This document shows positions 1-8,072 of a stretch of 64,000 nucleotides of DNA, in pieces. A program made the position numbers and the translations under genes. Every line of letters begins with the position of its first letter. The stretch's first letter is position 1. The notes under the pieces were generated by a model, which was not told where the DNA came from, did no database searches, and worked only from the letters and a program-made list of their open reading frames with translations. The stretch covers positions 463,901-527,900 of the forward strand of contig NZ_JARYGY010000002.1 of the NCBI RefSeq assembly GCF_029906345.1, given 5' to 3'. Origin of the DNA: Aquimarina mycalae (lineage in GTDB: Bacteria > Bacteroidota > Bacteroidia > Flavobacteriales > Flavobacteriaceae).

Positions 1-2
1 AC

Positions 3-1154
3 CTACACTACGAAGATAATTTTTTACAAAAACTAATTACTACAGCAAAAGATTTTGGCAGTAGTGATATCCACATGGAACCTTATGAAAAATTCTGCAG
101 AGTACGACTCAGACTAGACGGAAAACTCAAAGAACAATATACCATTAGTAATAAAGAATACCCGCAACTGATTAATCAAATTAAGATACAATCAGGCTTG
201 GATATTTCACAAAAAAGACTAGCTCAAGATGGTCGTATTACTTTTAAAAATGGCTTAGAAGAATTCGATATTAGAGTCTCTACAATGCCAACGCTTTATG
301 GAGAAAAAATTGTATTACGTCTTTTAAGTAGAGATACCCAAGATGTACAATTAGATGACTTAGGATTCACGAAAAAAGAACTTGAACTATACAGAGAAGC
401 TACCAAAAAACCTCAAGGGATTATTTTAATTTCTGGACCTACCGGTTCTGGAAAAACTACCACTCTTTATGCTACATTAAAAGAACTCAACAAAGAAGTT
501 TCTAATATATTAACCATAGAAGACCCAATAGAGTATACTTTAGAAGGAGTGAATCAAGTACAACTTAGAGAAGATATAGAATTTGATTTTCCTGCAGCAT
601 TACGCGCATTTTTACGTCAGGATCCAGACATTATAATGGTTGGTGAGATTAGAGATGACAAAACAGCTAACATGGCTATAAAAGCAGCGCTAACAGGACA
701 TTTAGTACTATCTACCATACACACCAATTCGTCTTGGGCTACTATCTCCAGACTTATTGACATGAAAGTCCCAGCATTTTTGTTAGCCAGTACATTAACT
801 ATGAGTATCGCTCAGCGATTAGTTCGTAAATTATGTGTTCATTGTAAAAAAGAGAAAAATTCTGAAATCAAGGACTTTCCTTTAGGATTTGACATTCCTG
901 AAGATTTAAAAAATCACTATATCGCTACTGGATGTAATCATTGTTACCAAACTGGATACTATGGTCGAAAAGCGATTTATGAACTATTACCTATTACAAA
1001 AAAACTAGAAACAGCAATACGTCATAATGAATTACAAATTGATGACTACATTGCCACCCAAAATATTGATACGCTACAACAAAATGCTTTGCGCCTAGTA
1101 AGGGAAGGTGTAACTTCTGTAGAAGAAGTATATGCATTATTAGCTAATAATTAA
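3..1154 (+). CDS. gspE: GspE/PilB-family secretion ATPase, 5' end cut by window edge
   Basis: Hexameric AAA-type ATPase on the cytoplasmic side of a type II secretion / type IV pilus machine that powers pseudopilus assembly. The frame is already open at base 3 and codes for a family-typical SSDIHMEPYE stretch before the first ATG (75), so the N-terminal part lies outside the window. Visible: Walker A GPTGSGKTT (about 433-465), Walker B-like DPDIIMVGEIRD (about 622-660) followed by the TGHLVLSTIHTN segment, and a four-cysteine zinc site (CVHC ... CNHC, 834-948), which is a GspE/PilB trait. Four bases separate it from gspD, implying one operon. It could serve a T4P-like rather than a T2SS machine; the GspL-type fusion two genes downstream favours T2SS. 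Confidence 0.93.
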   Translation, partial: LHYEDNFLQKLITTAKDFGSSDIHMEPYEKFCRVRLRLDGKLKEQYTISNKEYPQLINQIKIQSGLDISQKRLAQDGRITFKNGLEEFDIRVSTMPTLYGEKIVLRLLSRDTQDVQLDDLGFTKKELELYREATKKPQGIILISGPTGSGKTTTLYATLKELNKEVSNILTIEDPIEYTLEGVNQVQLREDIEFDFPAALRAFLRQDPDIIMVGEIRDDKTANMAIKAALTGHLVLSTIHTNSSWATISRLIDMKVPAFLLASTLTMSIAQRLVRKLCVHCKKEKNSEIKDFPLGFDIPEDLKNHYIATGCNHCYQTGYYGRKAIYELLPITKKLETAIRHNELQIDDYIATQNIDTLQQNALRLVREGVTSVEEVYALLANN

Positions 1155-1158
1155 TACC

Positions 1159-3387
1159 ATGAAGAAAAACATACTTTTAATATGTTTCATTTTTAATTTT
1201 GGAATACTATCCTTTGCACAGGATAATTTTCAGAATCAATCAGAAGATAATACCAGAATTGGGACTATACAAAACAAACTACAGTTACTAAGTGTAGAAG
1301 TACCAGGTTTAGCAGAGAAAGTTAATATAAGCATTTCCAATACTACGCTTCTTAACTTTTTAAGAGCAGTTTCGCAGGTTCATAAAATTAACATCAACCC
1401 TTCTGATCAACTTAACTCGGTTAATATAATTAATGGATTTAACGATGTTACCGTACAGGATTTATTGATTTTTTTGGTTAAAGAATATAATTTAGACATT
1501 AAATTCACAGGTAATATATTATCGATAAAGAAATACGTACCACCTACCGAAATCCCAGTAGAAAAAGAGTTAATCATAGATTATGATCTAACAGCAGGTA
1601 CACTATCAACGGATCTTAGAAATGATCCATTGCCGAAGGTATTCAGAAAAATAACAGAGGCTTCTGGTAAGAACTTACTTTATACTCCAGAATTAAATAC
1701 CAAAAACCTTACATTATACTTAAGTAACGTACCCATAGATGTTGCATTACAGAAACTTGCTGAAACAAACGATTTAGATTTCAACAAAACAAGAGACGGG
1801 TTTTATGAATTCGAAAGTATTCCTGGTGTAAACAACACTTCGGGCGGTTCAGGTTCTGCACGCAGAAGAAGAGGTAATTCTAACTACAAAATAGTTGATA
1901 CCTTAAATAGAGTGCTTTCTGTGGATTTAAGAAATGCAAATGTTTCTGAACTTATTAATAATGTTTCAGAAGATTTAAAACTAAATATTTTTACAGCTTC
2001 TCCTTTGGAAGATGCAGGTCAAGTAACTGTAAAAGCTGAAGCTATTAGTTTTGATGATTTATTGGTAAAGATTTTTGAAAGTAATTCTAAGAATGTTGCT
2101 CAAAATACAGCATCTAATAGTCAATCTAACAGAAATAACACTACAAATCAACAAGGAGGTTTTCAAAACAAGAACGCAGCTACCTCTAGCAATTTCACCT
2201 TTAAGAAAGAAGGTAACGTATACTATTTTGGAACCGAAAATCAGTTAACCATCAAAAAAATAGAAATGGTTCAGATGATGCACCGCTCTATTGCTATGCT
2301 TGGTGATGCTAATCCTTCGGGTGGATTAGGTGGAAACAGTTTTGGGAATAATAATTTTGTAACTGGTGGAACCAATTTTTTTGGAAATCAAGGAAACTCT
2401 AATTTTAATCAAAACAGAACTAATACCAGAAATCAAGGAAACATAAACTCTGGAATATCAAGAAATTCTTCTTCCAATAGTGGGAATAGTACACAAGCAG
2501 GATCGATTTCAGATATTTTCCCAGCATCAATTACTGAAGGTTTAGATATTAAAATAGATACTGAATTAAACAGTTTTGTAGTTAGCGGATCAGGAACGCG
2601 AGTAGAAAAATTCAAGAATTTTGTAAAGTATATAGACAAACCTGTTCCTTTAATCCTAATTGAGGTGATGATTCTGGAAGTAAGCAGAAGTGCAACTGTA
2701 GAAACAGGTATTGAATTTGGGCTTGGTAAAGAGCCTACTACTGCCGAAGGAGTTAGTTTTCCGAATGCTAATATTACCTTAGGTTCACAAACCATTAATA
2801 GAATTATAGGTGGTTTTGATGGCTTTGGATCTTTAAATCTTGGAAATGTAGTCCCTAATTTTTATATGGACATCAAAGCAATGGAGTCTAATGGTAATGT
2901 AAAAATATTATCAACCCCTAAACTGAGCACTCTTAATGGACATAAAGCTTATTTATCCAGTGGACAGACAACCTATTATGCAGTTACCAGTCAAAACATT
3001 TTTGGATCACAAAACCCTCAGACTTCAGAAATAGTTAATTATCAACCTATAGATGCAGAATTAGCATTAGAGTTTAAACCTTTTGTCTCTGGAGATGGTC
3101 AGATCACTTTAGATATACAAGTAATACAATCTAATTTTAGTGGTGAACGTATTGCAGAAGATGCTCCACCAGATATTAATAGCAGAAGGTTTTCTTCTAT
3201 CATGCGAATGCAGGCTAATGATGTTGCAATTTTAGGTGGAATTGAGGAAAAAGTAAAGAATGATTCAGGATCTGGAGTACCTCTTTTATCTCGTATTCCT
3301 ATCATCAAATGGCTCTTTAGTAAAAGAAGAAGAGAAGATTCTAAGAAAAAACTAAATGTAATTATAAAACCTACAGTGTTTTATTAA
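1159..3387 (+). CDS. gspD: GspD/PilQ-family secretin, outer-membrane channel
   Basis: Predicted outer-membrane secretin ring of the T2SS-like machine. Residues 1-20 form a signal peptide ending in SFAQ. N0/N1/N3-like periplasmic domains fill the first half. The secretin core is in the last about 250 residues: EVMILEVSRS, the LSTPKLSTLNGHKA segment, VAILGGI, VPLLSRIPIIKWLF and the final LNVIIKPTVFY are all family hallmarks. Two Asn/Gly/Ser-rich low-complexity stretches (about residues 309-335 and 385-450) and an RRRR cluster near residue 236 interrupt the N domains, making the protein (742 aa) a little longer than classical GspD. It follows gspE by 4 bases and its stop codon overlaps the start of the next gene. 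No lipoprotein-type pilotin-binding tail was recognised. Confidence 0.92.
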   Translation: MKKNILLICFIFNFGILSFAQDNFQNQSEDNTRIGTIQNKLQLLSVEVPGLAEKVNISISNTTLLNFLRAVSQVHKININPSDQLNSVNIINGFNDVTVQDLLIFLVKEYNLDIKFTGNILSIKKYVPPTEIPVEKELIIDYDLTAGTLSTDLRNDPLPKVFRKITEASGKNLLYTPELNTKNLTLYLSNVPIDVALQKLAETNDLDFNKTRDGFYEFESIPGVNNTSGGSGSARRRRGNSNYKIVDTLNRVLSVDLRNANVSELINNVSEDLKLNIFTASPLEDAGQVTVKAEAISFDDLLVKIFESNSKNVAQNTASNSQSNRNNTTNQQGGFQNKNAATSSNFTFKKEGNVYYFGTENQLTIKKIEMVQMMHRSIAMLGDANPSGGLGGNSFGNNNFVTGGTNFFGNQGNSNFNQNRTNTRNQGNINSGISRNSSSNSGNSTQAGSISDIFPASITEGLDIKIDTELNSFVVSGSGTRVEKFKNFVKYIDKPVPLILIEVMILEVSRSATVETGIEFGLGKEPTTAEGVSFPNANITLGSQTINRIIGGFDGFGSLNLGNVVPNFYMDIKAMESNGNVKILSTPKLSTLNGHKAYLSSGQTTYYAVTSQNIFGSQNPQTSEIVNYQPIDAELALEFKPFVSGDGQITLDIQVIQSNFSGERIAEDAPPDINSRRFSSIMRMQANDVAILGGIEEKVKNDSGSGVPLLSRIPIIKWLFSKRRREDSKKKLNVIIKPTVFY

Positions 3388-4595
3388 TGGAAACATCACT
3401 AGTATCATATAATCCAATAGGAAAAACCTTTCTTGCTTTTGAACATTCAGAACAAGAAAATGCTCCTATAATTATTGGCATCAAGGTAATACAAAAAAAA
3501 GATGAGCTAGATGTTACTCAGCATTTTATAAAAGTACACTTTAGTGAACTTACCGAAGTTATTAAAGCTTCAGGGAAAGCTCATCTGATCATTACCGACA
3601 GCAATATCTTAAGTAAAACAGTAGATTTTATAGGTACAGATCAGGAAGTTTTAGCAAAAGCTTATCCTAATCTGGATGTAGATGATTTTTACTATCAAAT
3701 CCTAAAAACCAACACTACATCTTTTGTTACTGTATGTAGAAAACAATACGTTAATGAGGTTATTGATAAGTATAAAGAGGCAAATATCCTGATTACTAGT
3801 ATTGATCTTGGAAGTCTTAAAACCACATCGTTAATATCGTATATTCAAGATACTGAACTACAAACTTATAATACGACGATTACAATTAACAATAATCAGA
3901 TTGCTTCAATTCAACAAGGCTCAGATCAAATAAGGAATTATAAAATCGATTCTGTTGTAATACCTAGCACACATACACTACCTTTTGCTTCAATACTGGA
4001 TACTGTAATTGATCAAACATCCATTTCTGGAAATATTGAAGAGAAAAATACTGAACTCCTACATAGGTATAAAGAATCTAGATTTTTTAAAAACACATTA
4101 CAATATGGGATTGGATTTTTACTAATCTCATTATTAATTAATTTCTTTGTTTTCAATAGCAAATACAAAACTTGGCAAGGTTTACAAGAAGAAGAACAAA
4201 TTTATACCACGCAAAAAGAACATATTGAAAAACAACAATCGATAGTTAGCACTAAAGAAGACATTGTTAACAGTATTATAACCACTGGATTCTCTAAAGG
4301 ATCTTATTATACAGATCAAATTATACAATCGCAACCGTCTACTGTTATTTTAAAGTCATTCAGTTATCAACCAATAGCTAAAACAATACGTAGTGACAAA
4401 CCAATTATAGTAAGAGACAAAACAATTGCTATTTCTGGGGATTCATCAGACAAAATAAGTTTTACAAATTGGATACAAAAGATAGAAAGTTTACACTTTG
4501 TGAACCATGTTACCATTGTTAATTATGGGTTAGATAAGAAGAATACTTCGGTTTTCGAAATAGCAATTAATCTCATTGATGACACAAAAAAATAA
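3387..4595 (+). CDS. GspL-like (PilM+PilN type) inner-membrane assembly protein
   Basis: Not recognised by one diagnostic motif, but topology and position fit GspL. Residues 1 to about 230 are soluble and could be a reduced actin-like (PilM/GspL cytoplasmic) domain; a single transmembrane helix spans about 239-257; a Gln/Glu-rich coiled coil covers about 262-290; and a PilN/GspL-like periplasmic ferredoxin-fold region reaches residue 402. In T2SS, GspL recruits the GspE ATPase to the membrane and pairs with GspM; in type IV pili the same functions are split between PilM and PilN. The ATG overlaps the last base of gspD and the 3' end overlaps the PilO-like gene, so translation is probably coupled. 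The assignment of the N-terminal domain is inference. Confidence 0.65.
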   Translation: METSLVSYNPIGKTFLAFEHSEQENAPIIIGIKVIQKKDELDVTQHFIKVHFSELTEVIKASGKAHLIITDSNILSKTVDFIGTDQEVLAKAYPNLDVDDFYYQILKTNTTSFVTVCRKQYVNEVIDKYKEANILITSIDLGSLKTTSLISYIQDTELQTYNTTITINNNQIASIQQGSDQIRNYKIDSVVIPSTHTLPFASILDTVIDQTSISGNIEEKNTELLHRYKESRFFKNTLQYGIGFLLISLLINFFVFNSKYKTWQGLQEEEQIYTTQKEHIEKQQSIVSTKEDIVNSIITTGFSKGSYYTDQIIQSQPSTVILKSFSYQPIAKTIRSDKPIIVRDKTIAISGDSSDKISFTNWIQKIESLHFVNHVTIVNYGLDKKNTSVFEIAINLIDDTKK

Positions 4596-5097
4596 AAACA
4601 TAGCACTAATCGTAAGCCTATTATTAGTCTTAGGTATTGCATATCAATATGGTTTTGCAAAAACTTTTGCGATCAGCAAAGAAGTGGCCAAACTCGAAAA
4701 TCAAAAGGAGGTTTATGAATCAGCTCCTGCTCAATTAGCAGCATTAGCTAATAAAGAAAAACAGTTAAATGAAATTCTGAAAAAGAATAATGTAGAGGGA
4801 AACTCATTACAGAATAACATCTTAAAAGTACTCAATACATTATCGGGTGATTCCGGATTTACAATAATTGCTTTCGAGGAACCACATATACATCTAAACG
4901 AAATATCTCAAAAAACTACCACTACCTACAATTTCACATTACAAGGAGATTATAAATCCTTAATCAATGTAGTATATGCATTAGAACAAAAATATAGTTT
5001 TGGAAACGTAATTAATGTTCATTTCGAAAAGAAAAAAAACTTTAGAACAGGTAGGCGCTTCTTACAATGTCAAATCTTGGTGCAACGTATTAATTAG
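4579..5097 (+). CDS. GspM/PilO-like inner-membrane protein
   Basis: Small bitopic protein of about 172 aa. One transmembrane helix (about residues 7-25) is followed by a coiled coil rich in Lys/Glu/Gln and a C-terminal alpha/beta region that would be the ferredoxin-like dimer domain of PilO/GspM. It begins inside the end of the GspL-like gene. I prefer the ATG at 4579; the frame also offers a TTG one codon earlier at 4576. In the family GspM/PilO pairs with GspL/PilN to form the inner-membrane platform. Sequence identity to known members is not visible by eye, so the call rests on size, topology and gene order. It is the last gene before a 580-base gap. Confidence 0.65.
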   Translation: MTQKNKNIALIVSLLLVLGIAYQYGFAKTFAISKEVAKLENQKEVYESAPAQLAALANKEKQLNEILKKNNVEGNSLQNNILKVLNTLSGDSGFTIIAFEEPHIHLNEISQKTTTTYNFTLQGDYKSLINVVYALEQKYSFGNVINVHFEKKKNFRTGRRFLQCQILVQRIN

Positions 5098-5273
5098 AAC
5101 ACATTTGCTTGTAATTGATCGAAATTTATACGTTTAGCGCTCTATTTTAGTTTTTTCACCTTAGTATAATAAAAGATAAACTTCTTATCAGATCAAAGGT
5201 TTTTAGCATTGAAACTTCTAGAATTAAGCGCTTGAAATCTATACATGAATCTCAATATATAATGCTAATCTAA

Positions 5274-5438
5274 AGGATAGCGCGGATTTACAATACGTAC
5301 AATAACAAAGACGGAAAGTTAAAATATGATTTTGAAATATTAGAAAAAGTAAAAATATACGATGATGAAGGTGTATATAGTTATGTCTATAGAAATGTAA
5401 AAGATCAAGAGTTAACGATTCGACACTTAATCCAATAG
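5274..5438 (+). pseudogene. short C-terminal remnant of an unknown protein
   Basis: An open frame without a plausible start follows a stop at 5271-5273 and ends at TAG 5436-5438. Its roughly 54 codons read as protein-like sequence, including DGKLKYDFEILEKVKIYDD and a YSYVY stretch, with a normal mix of charged and hydrophobic residues, unlike random AT-rich frames nearby. No start codon or leader is present. The most likely reading is the tail of a deleted gene. The family is not recognised. Confidence 0.35.
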
Positions 5439-5467
5439 GATCTGTTATATTAATCGCAGTATCAAAC

Positions 5468-5672
5468 TCATCTTGTTTTTAACGCTATATTTTCATTATC
5501 CATCTCTATAATTAAAATTTTTACTCTAAATGGGGGTAACATTTTACTCAAAAAAGACACTATCTTATAAGAAACCATAAGTAAGGTTATACCAATCATA
5601 ATAATCAATAGCTTACTAGCATAATTAGCTGGCTTCTATTATCTTTGGCGGCTCATTTTGTGGTAAATACAA
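5468..5672 (-). pseudogene. frameshifted remnant of a small membrane protein
   Basis: On the minus strand the frame ending at 5468 is open for about 53 codons and encodes a convincing transmembrane helix (LLIIMIGITLLMVSYKIVSFL) followed by a polar tail ending in ALKTR. At its upstream end it meets a stop, but a single frameshift near 5625-5640 joins it to another open stretch (LPQNEPPKIIEAS) that could start at TTG 5672. Total length is not a multiple of three. It looks like a decayed one-helix membrane protein; a short intact protein starting at the internal ATG is a less likely alternative. Confidence 0.3.
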
Positions 5673-5681
5673 GATCAGTAT

Positions 5682-6416
5682 ATGAATTATAAAAATTATA
5701 TTCTTGCAGTAATAAGTCTTATCTGTTTGGCTGGATGTCGTAGCATTTCGGTAAATAAAACTGCAATGCATACAGCTACAACCACTCCAATTGCATTAGG
5801 AGTTATTGGGATTCATGAAAACCATATACTTAACACTGATTTTCAGGTAACTACAATCCCTACATACAAAAAAGCAATCAGGACTGGCATTACCACTACA
5901 AATTTTGACAAAGCTACCTACAAAGCATATCTAGCTGCATCACAACACAATGCACAACAGATTACCTATGTAGATTCACTAGATAACAAACCTCAGTTTC
6001 TCAAAATCGAATTGATTGATTGGGTAACAACCATAGCAGAACTTGAAGAAGCATATAATCAACAAACTATTGAATATCTAAAACGTCAGGAAGATGCAGA
6101 AATAATCTCATCAGTTTCTATGGCAGTATCTCAAGATATGATAAATGAGATGCATACTGCAGAAGCGGTATTTTTGATAAATAAAAACTATAAACAATAT
6201 GAATTATCACTGGTAAAAAATGGCAAACCATATAAAACCATTGATTTTTCAGATGTCACCATATTTGGATATCGATTATCTTATTTCTGTTGGGGAGAAA
6301 ATGATAAAAGAAGGGTAACACTGTTTGACATTGTAGATGAAAATGACAACTGCCCAAAAAACACGTATAAAAACGCAGAAAAAGCAAAAGATAAAATAGA
6401 TTATTTTAAGTTATAG
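5682..6416 (+). CDS. lipoprotein of unknown function in the secretion locus
   Basis: The family is not recognised. The N-terminus is a lipoprotein signal (hydrophobic stretch then LAGC, Cys19), so the mature protein of about 225 aa should be anchored in the periplasmic or outer membrane. The rest is soluble and mixed alpha/beta, with a long acidic/polar helix-prone segment around residues 100-150 (ELEEAYNQQ ... QDMINEMH) and a C-terminal part ending in repeated Lys/Ala residues. It lies alone between a gap with gene debris and a 250-base spacer upstream of the Fn3 lipoprotein. Its position suggests, but does not show, a role such as pilotin or secretin helper. Confidence 0.7.
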   Translation: MNYKNYILAVISLICLAGCRSISVNKTAMHTATTTPIALGVIGIHENHILNTDFQVTTIPTYKKAIRTGITTTNFDKATYKAYLAASQHNAQQITYVDSLDNKPQFLKIELIDWVTTIAELEEAYNQQTIEYLKRQEDAEIISSVSMAVSQDMINEMHTAEAVFLINKNYKQYELSLVKNGKPYKTIDFSDVTIFGYRLSYFCWGENDKRRVTLFDIVDENDNCPKNTYKNAEKAKDKIDYFKL

Positions 6417-6667
6417 CTATCTATATACTAGCCATGTATTTAGATAAAACACGCTAAAAAAGAGCATCGATTCGAGTATTTTATCAAAATGAAGACGAGA
6501 CTAAAAATTTATCGAGAATATCTTTTAAAAATTCTTAGTTCTATTTTTGATAGGCTTTACCTTATTGGTCGAAGCATTCGTATTGGCAAATTACGTAAAA
6601 GCTTAAATATGCAATATATTATTACATCTAGTATTTTTTTGCAAACTAAGAAAATGAAAACACTACT

Positions 6668-7597
6668 ATGAAAAAAGAATTTATATATATCTCAATACTG
6701 TTATTCACCTTATTAGGATGCGAAGAAATCCTTTTTGAAGAGGATATTACGGATGATATAGTCACACTCGTAGCTCCATCCAATGGATCACAGGTAGAAA
6801 GTACTGCTGTTGCCTTTAGTTGGAACGCTGTTGATCAAGCTACATCCTATAGACTTCAGATTGCGAGACCAACCTTCGAAAATGCAACACAAATTGCAGA
6901 AGACACAACAATAACCGCTACTAATTTTAGTACCACTTTGGTAAAAAACAGTTACGAATGGAGAGTGAGAGCACAGAATTCTGGGTCCCAAACCATATAT
7001 GCTACAGCTGGTTTTAGTATTATCGAGAGTGAAGATTTTTCTGCAAGAGATGTGATACTTTCTTCACCACAGGATAATATTATCCTTAATAATGCATCGA
7101 TTACCTTACAATGGGAAACAGTTACAGATGCTACTTCATATAGAATACAATTATTAGACGAAAGTGATCAGGTAATTGACGAAAATACCAGCTCCACAAA
7201 TTCGATTCAACTTACATTTCCAGAAGGTATTACCAAATGGCAGGTTCGTGCAGAAAACAATACACAAAATACATTATACTTTACCAGAACCTTAACGGTA
7301 GATACTATGAATCCCAAAAAACCTGTGGCAACAACTCCTGCAAATCAAGCTACGCTAACAGATGCGATCGTATCGTTTTCATGGACTAGAGAAGTTGTAG
7401 AAGGTAGTACAGAATTTGATAGTATCTATGTATATCGCAATATGCAGTTAACAGATTTGGTAACCAAAGATCAAGCAACTTCTCCTACGGATATTACTTT
7501 AGACACCAATAACACCTATTATTGGTTTATTAAAGCATTCGATGAAGCAGGTAACCAGAGTGAAGCCAGTGACACATTTAATTTTACTATAAATTAA
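6668..7597 (+). CDS. lipoprotein with three fibronectin type III-like domains
   Basis: Lipoprotein signal with LLGC (Cys18), a short acidic linker, then three tandem beta-sandwich repeats of about 85-90 residues. Each starts with a P-x-N/D-x-x-x(I/L/V) stretch, contains a (V/L)xFSW or LQW strand, a SYRLQI / SYRIQL / DSIYVY strand and a YEWRVRA / TKWQVRA / YYWFIKA strand; this is the signature of Fn3-like Ig folds. Such domains bind carbohydrate or protein, or act as spacers. The gene ends 4 bases before the GspC/PilP-like gene, so it is co-transcribed with the machine and may be a surface or periplasmic accessory or receptor. The exact role is unknown. Confidence 0.8.
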   Translation: MKKEFIYISILLFTLLGCEEILFEEDITDDIVTLVAPSNGSQVESTAVAFSWNAVDQATSYRLQIARPTFENATQIAEDTTITATNFSTTLVKNSYEWRVRAQNSGSQTIYATAGFSIIESEDFSARDVILSSPQDNIILNNASITLQWETVTDATSYRIQLLDESDQVIDENTSSTNSIQLTFPEGITKWQVRAENNTQNTLYFTRTLTVDTMNPKKPVATTPANQATLTDAIVSFSWTREVVEGSTEFDSIYVYRNMQLTDLVTKDQATSPTDITLDTNNTYYWFIKAFDEAGNQSEASDTFNFTIN

Positions 7598-7601
7598 CAA
7601 G

Positions 7602-8072
7602 ATGCTTAAAGGAAAGAAAGGATTATATGTATTATTACCACTGGTTGTATGTATCTGGGGCGCTATCATTTTTCAGGTAGTAGACGCGTTCTCTGATGAA
7701 GATCCTGTAATTGCAAATACAAATCCTATTTCCTTTGCAACCATTAAAACCAAAGAAAGAGAAAAATTTACGATCGGAGAGGTTGATAGAGATCCTTTTT
7801 TGGGCACCATCTATAAACCTAAAAAAGTAATTAATCAAAATCCTAAACCTGTAGCAAAAAAACAAGAAATCGTATGGCCGTCTATACGATATAAAGGATT
7901 GGTTTCTGCACAGAATAATTCATCTGCCATTTTTATGGTAGAAATCAATGGATCGGATCAATTAATGCGAATCAATGAATCATTCTCTGAAGTAAAACTC
8001 ATAAAAGGTACTACTGGCACTATCAAACTACGATATAAAGGTTCAACAAAGCAATTTCAAATTTTGAATTGA
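7602..8072 (+). CDS. GspC/PilP-like clamp protein
   Basis: 156 aa, one N-terminal transmembrane helix (about residues 8-27), a linker and a small beta-rich periplasmic domain. The segment RDPFLG (residues 63-68) matches the (R/x)DPF motif found in PilP and in GspC homology regions, which contact the N0 domain of the secretin. The C-terminal half (SIRYKGLVSAQNN ... FMVEINGS ... LRYKGSTKQF) has the alternating pattern of the six-stranded HR domain. It links the inner-membrane platform to the GspD ring. The stop overlaps the TTG start of the next gene by 4 bases, so translation is probably coupled. GspC and PilP cannot be separated by eye. Confidence 0.75.
   Translation: MLKGKKGLYVLLPLVVCIWGAIIFQVVDAFSDEDPVIANTNPISFATIKTKEREKFTIGEVDRDPFLGTIYKPKKVINQNPKPVAKKQEIVWPSIRYKGLVSAQNNSSAIFMVEINGSDQLMRINESFSEVKLIKGTTGTIKLRYKGSTKQFQILN

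Larger units (their letters stand above)
5098..5681. other. 584-base gap inside the secretion locus, with gene debris
   Basis: No intact gene. The region holds two short stretches that read like broken coding sequence, one on each strand and converging (listed separately at 5274-5438 and 5468-5672). The first about 170 bases show nothing I can interpret beyond AT-rich spacer. The gap separates the gspE-D-L-M block from the lipoprotein/pseudopilin block, so the downstream genes may need their own promoter, but no clear TAnnTTTG element was found in front of 5682. Confidence 0.6.

Noticed and set aside
2433..2795. 120-codon minus-strand frame inside gspD
   Set aside because: Shadow of the secretin gene; no signal, motif or context of its own.
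6489..6671. 60-codon plus-strand frame between the two lipoprotein genes
   Set aside because: Composition is Ile/Leu/Lys/Arg-rich as expected from random AT-rich DNA, it overlaps the start of the Fn3 lipoprotein gene, and no domain or signal is visible.
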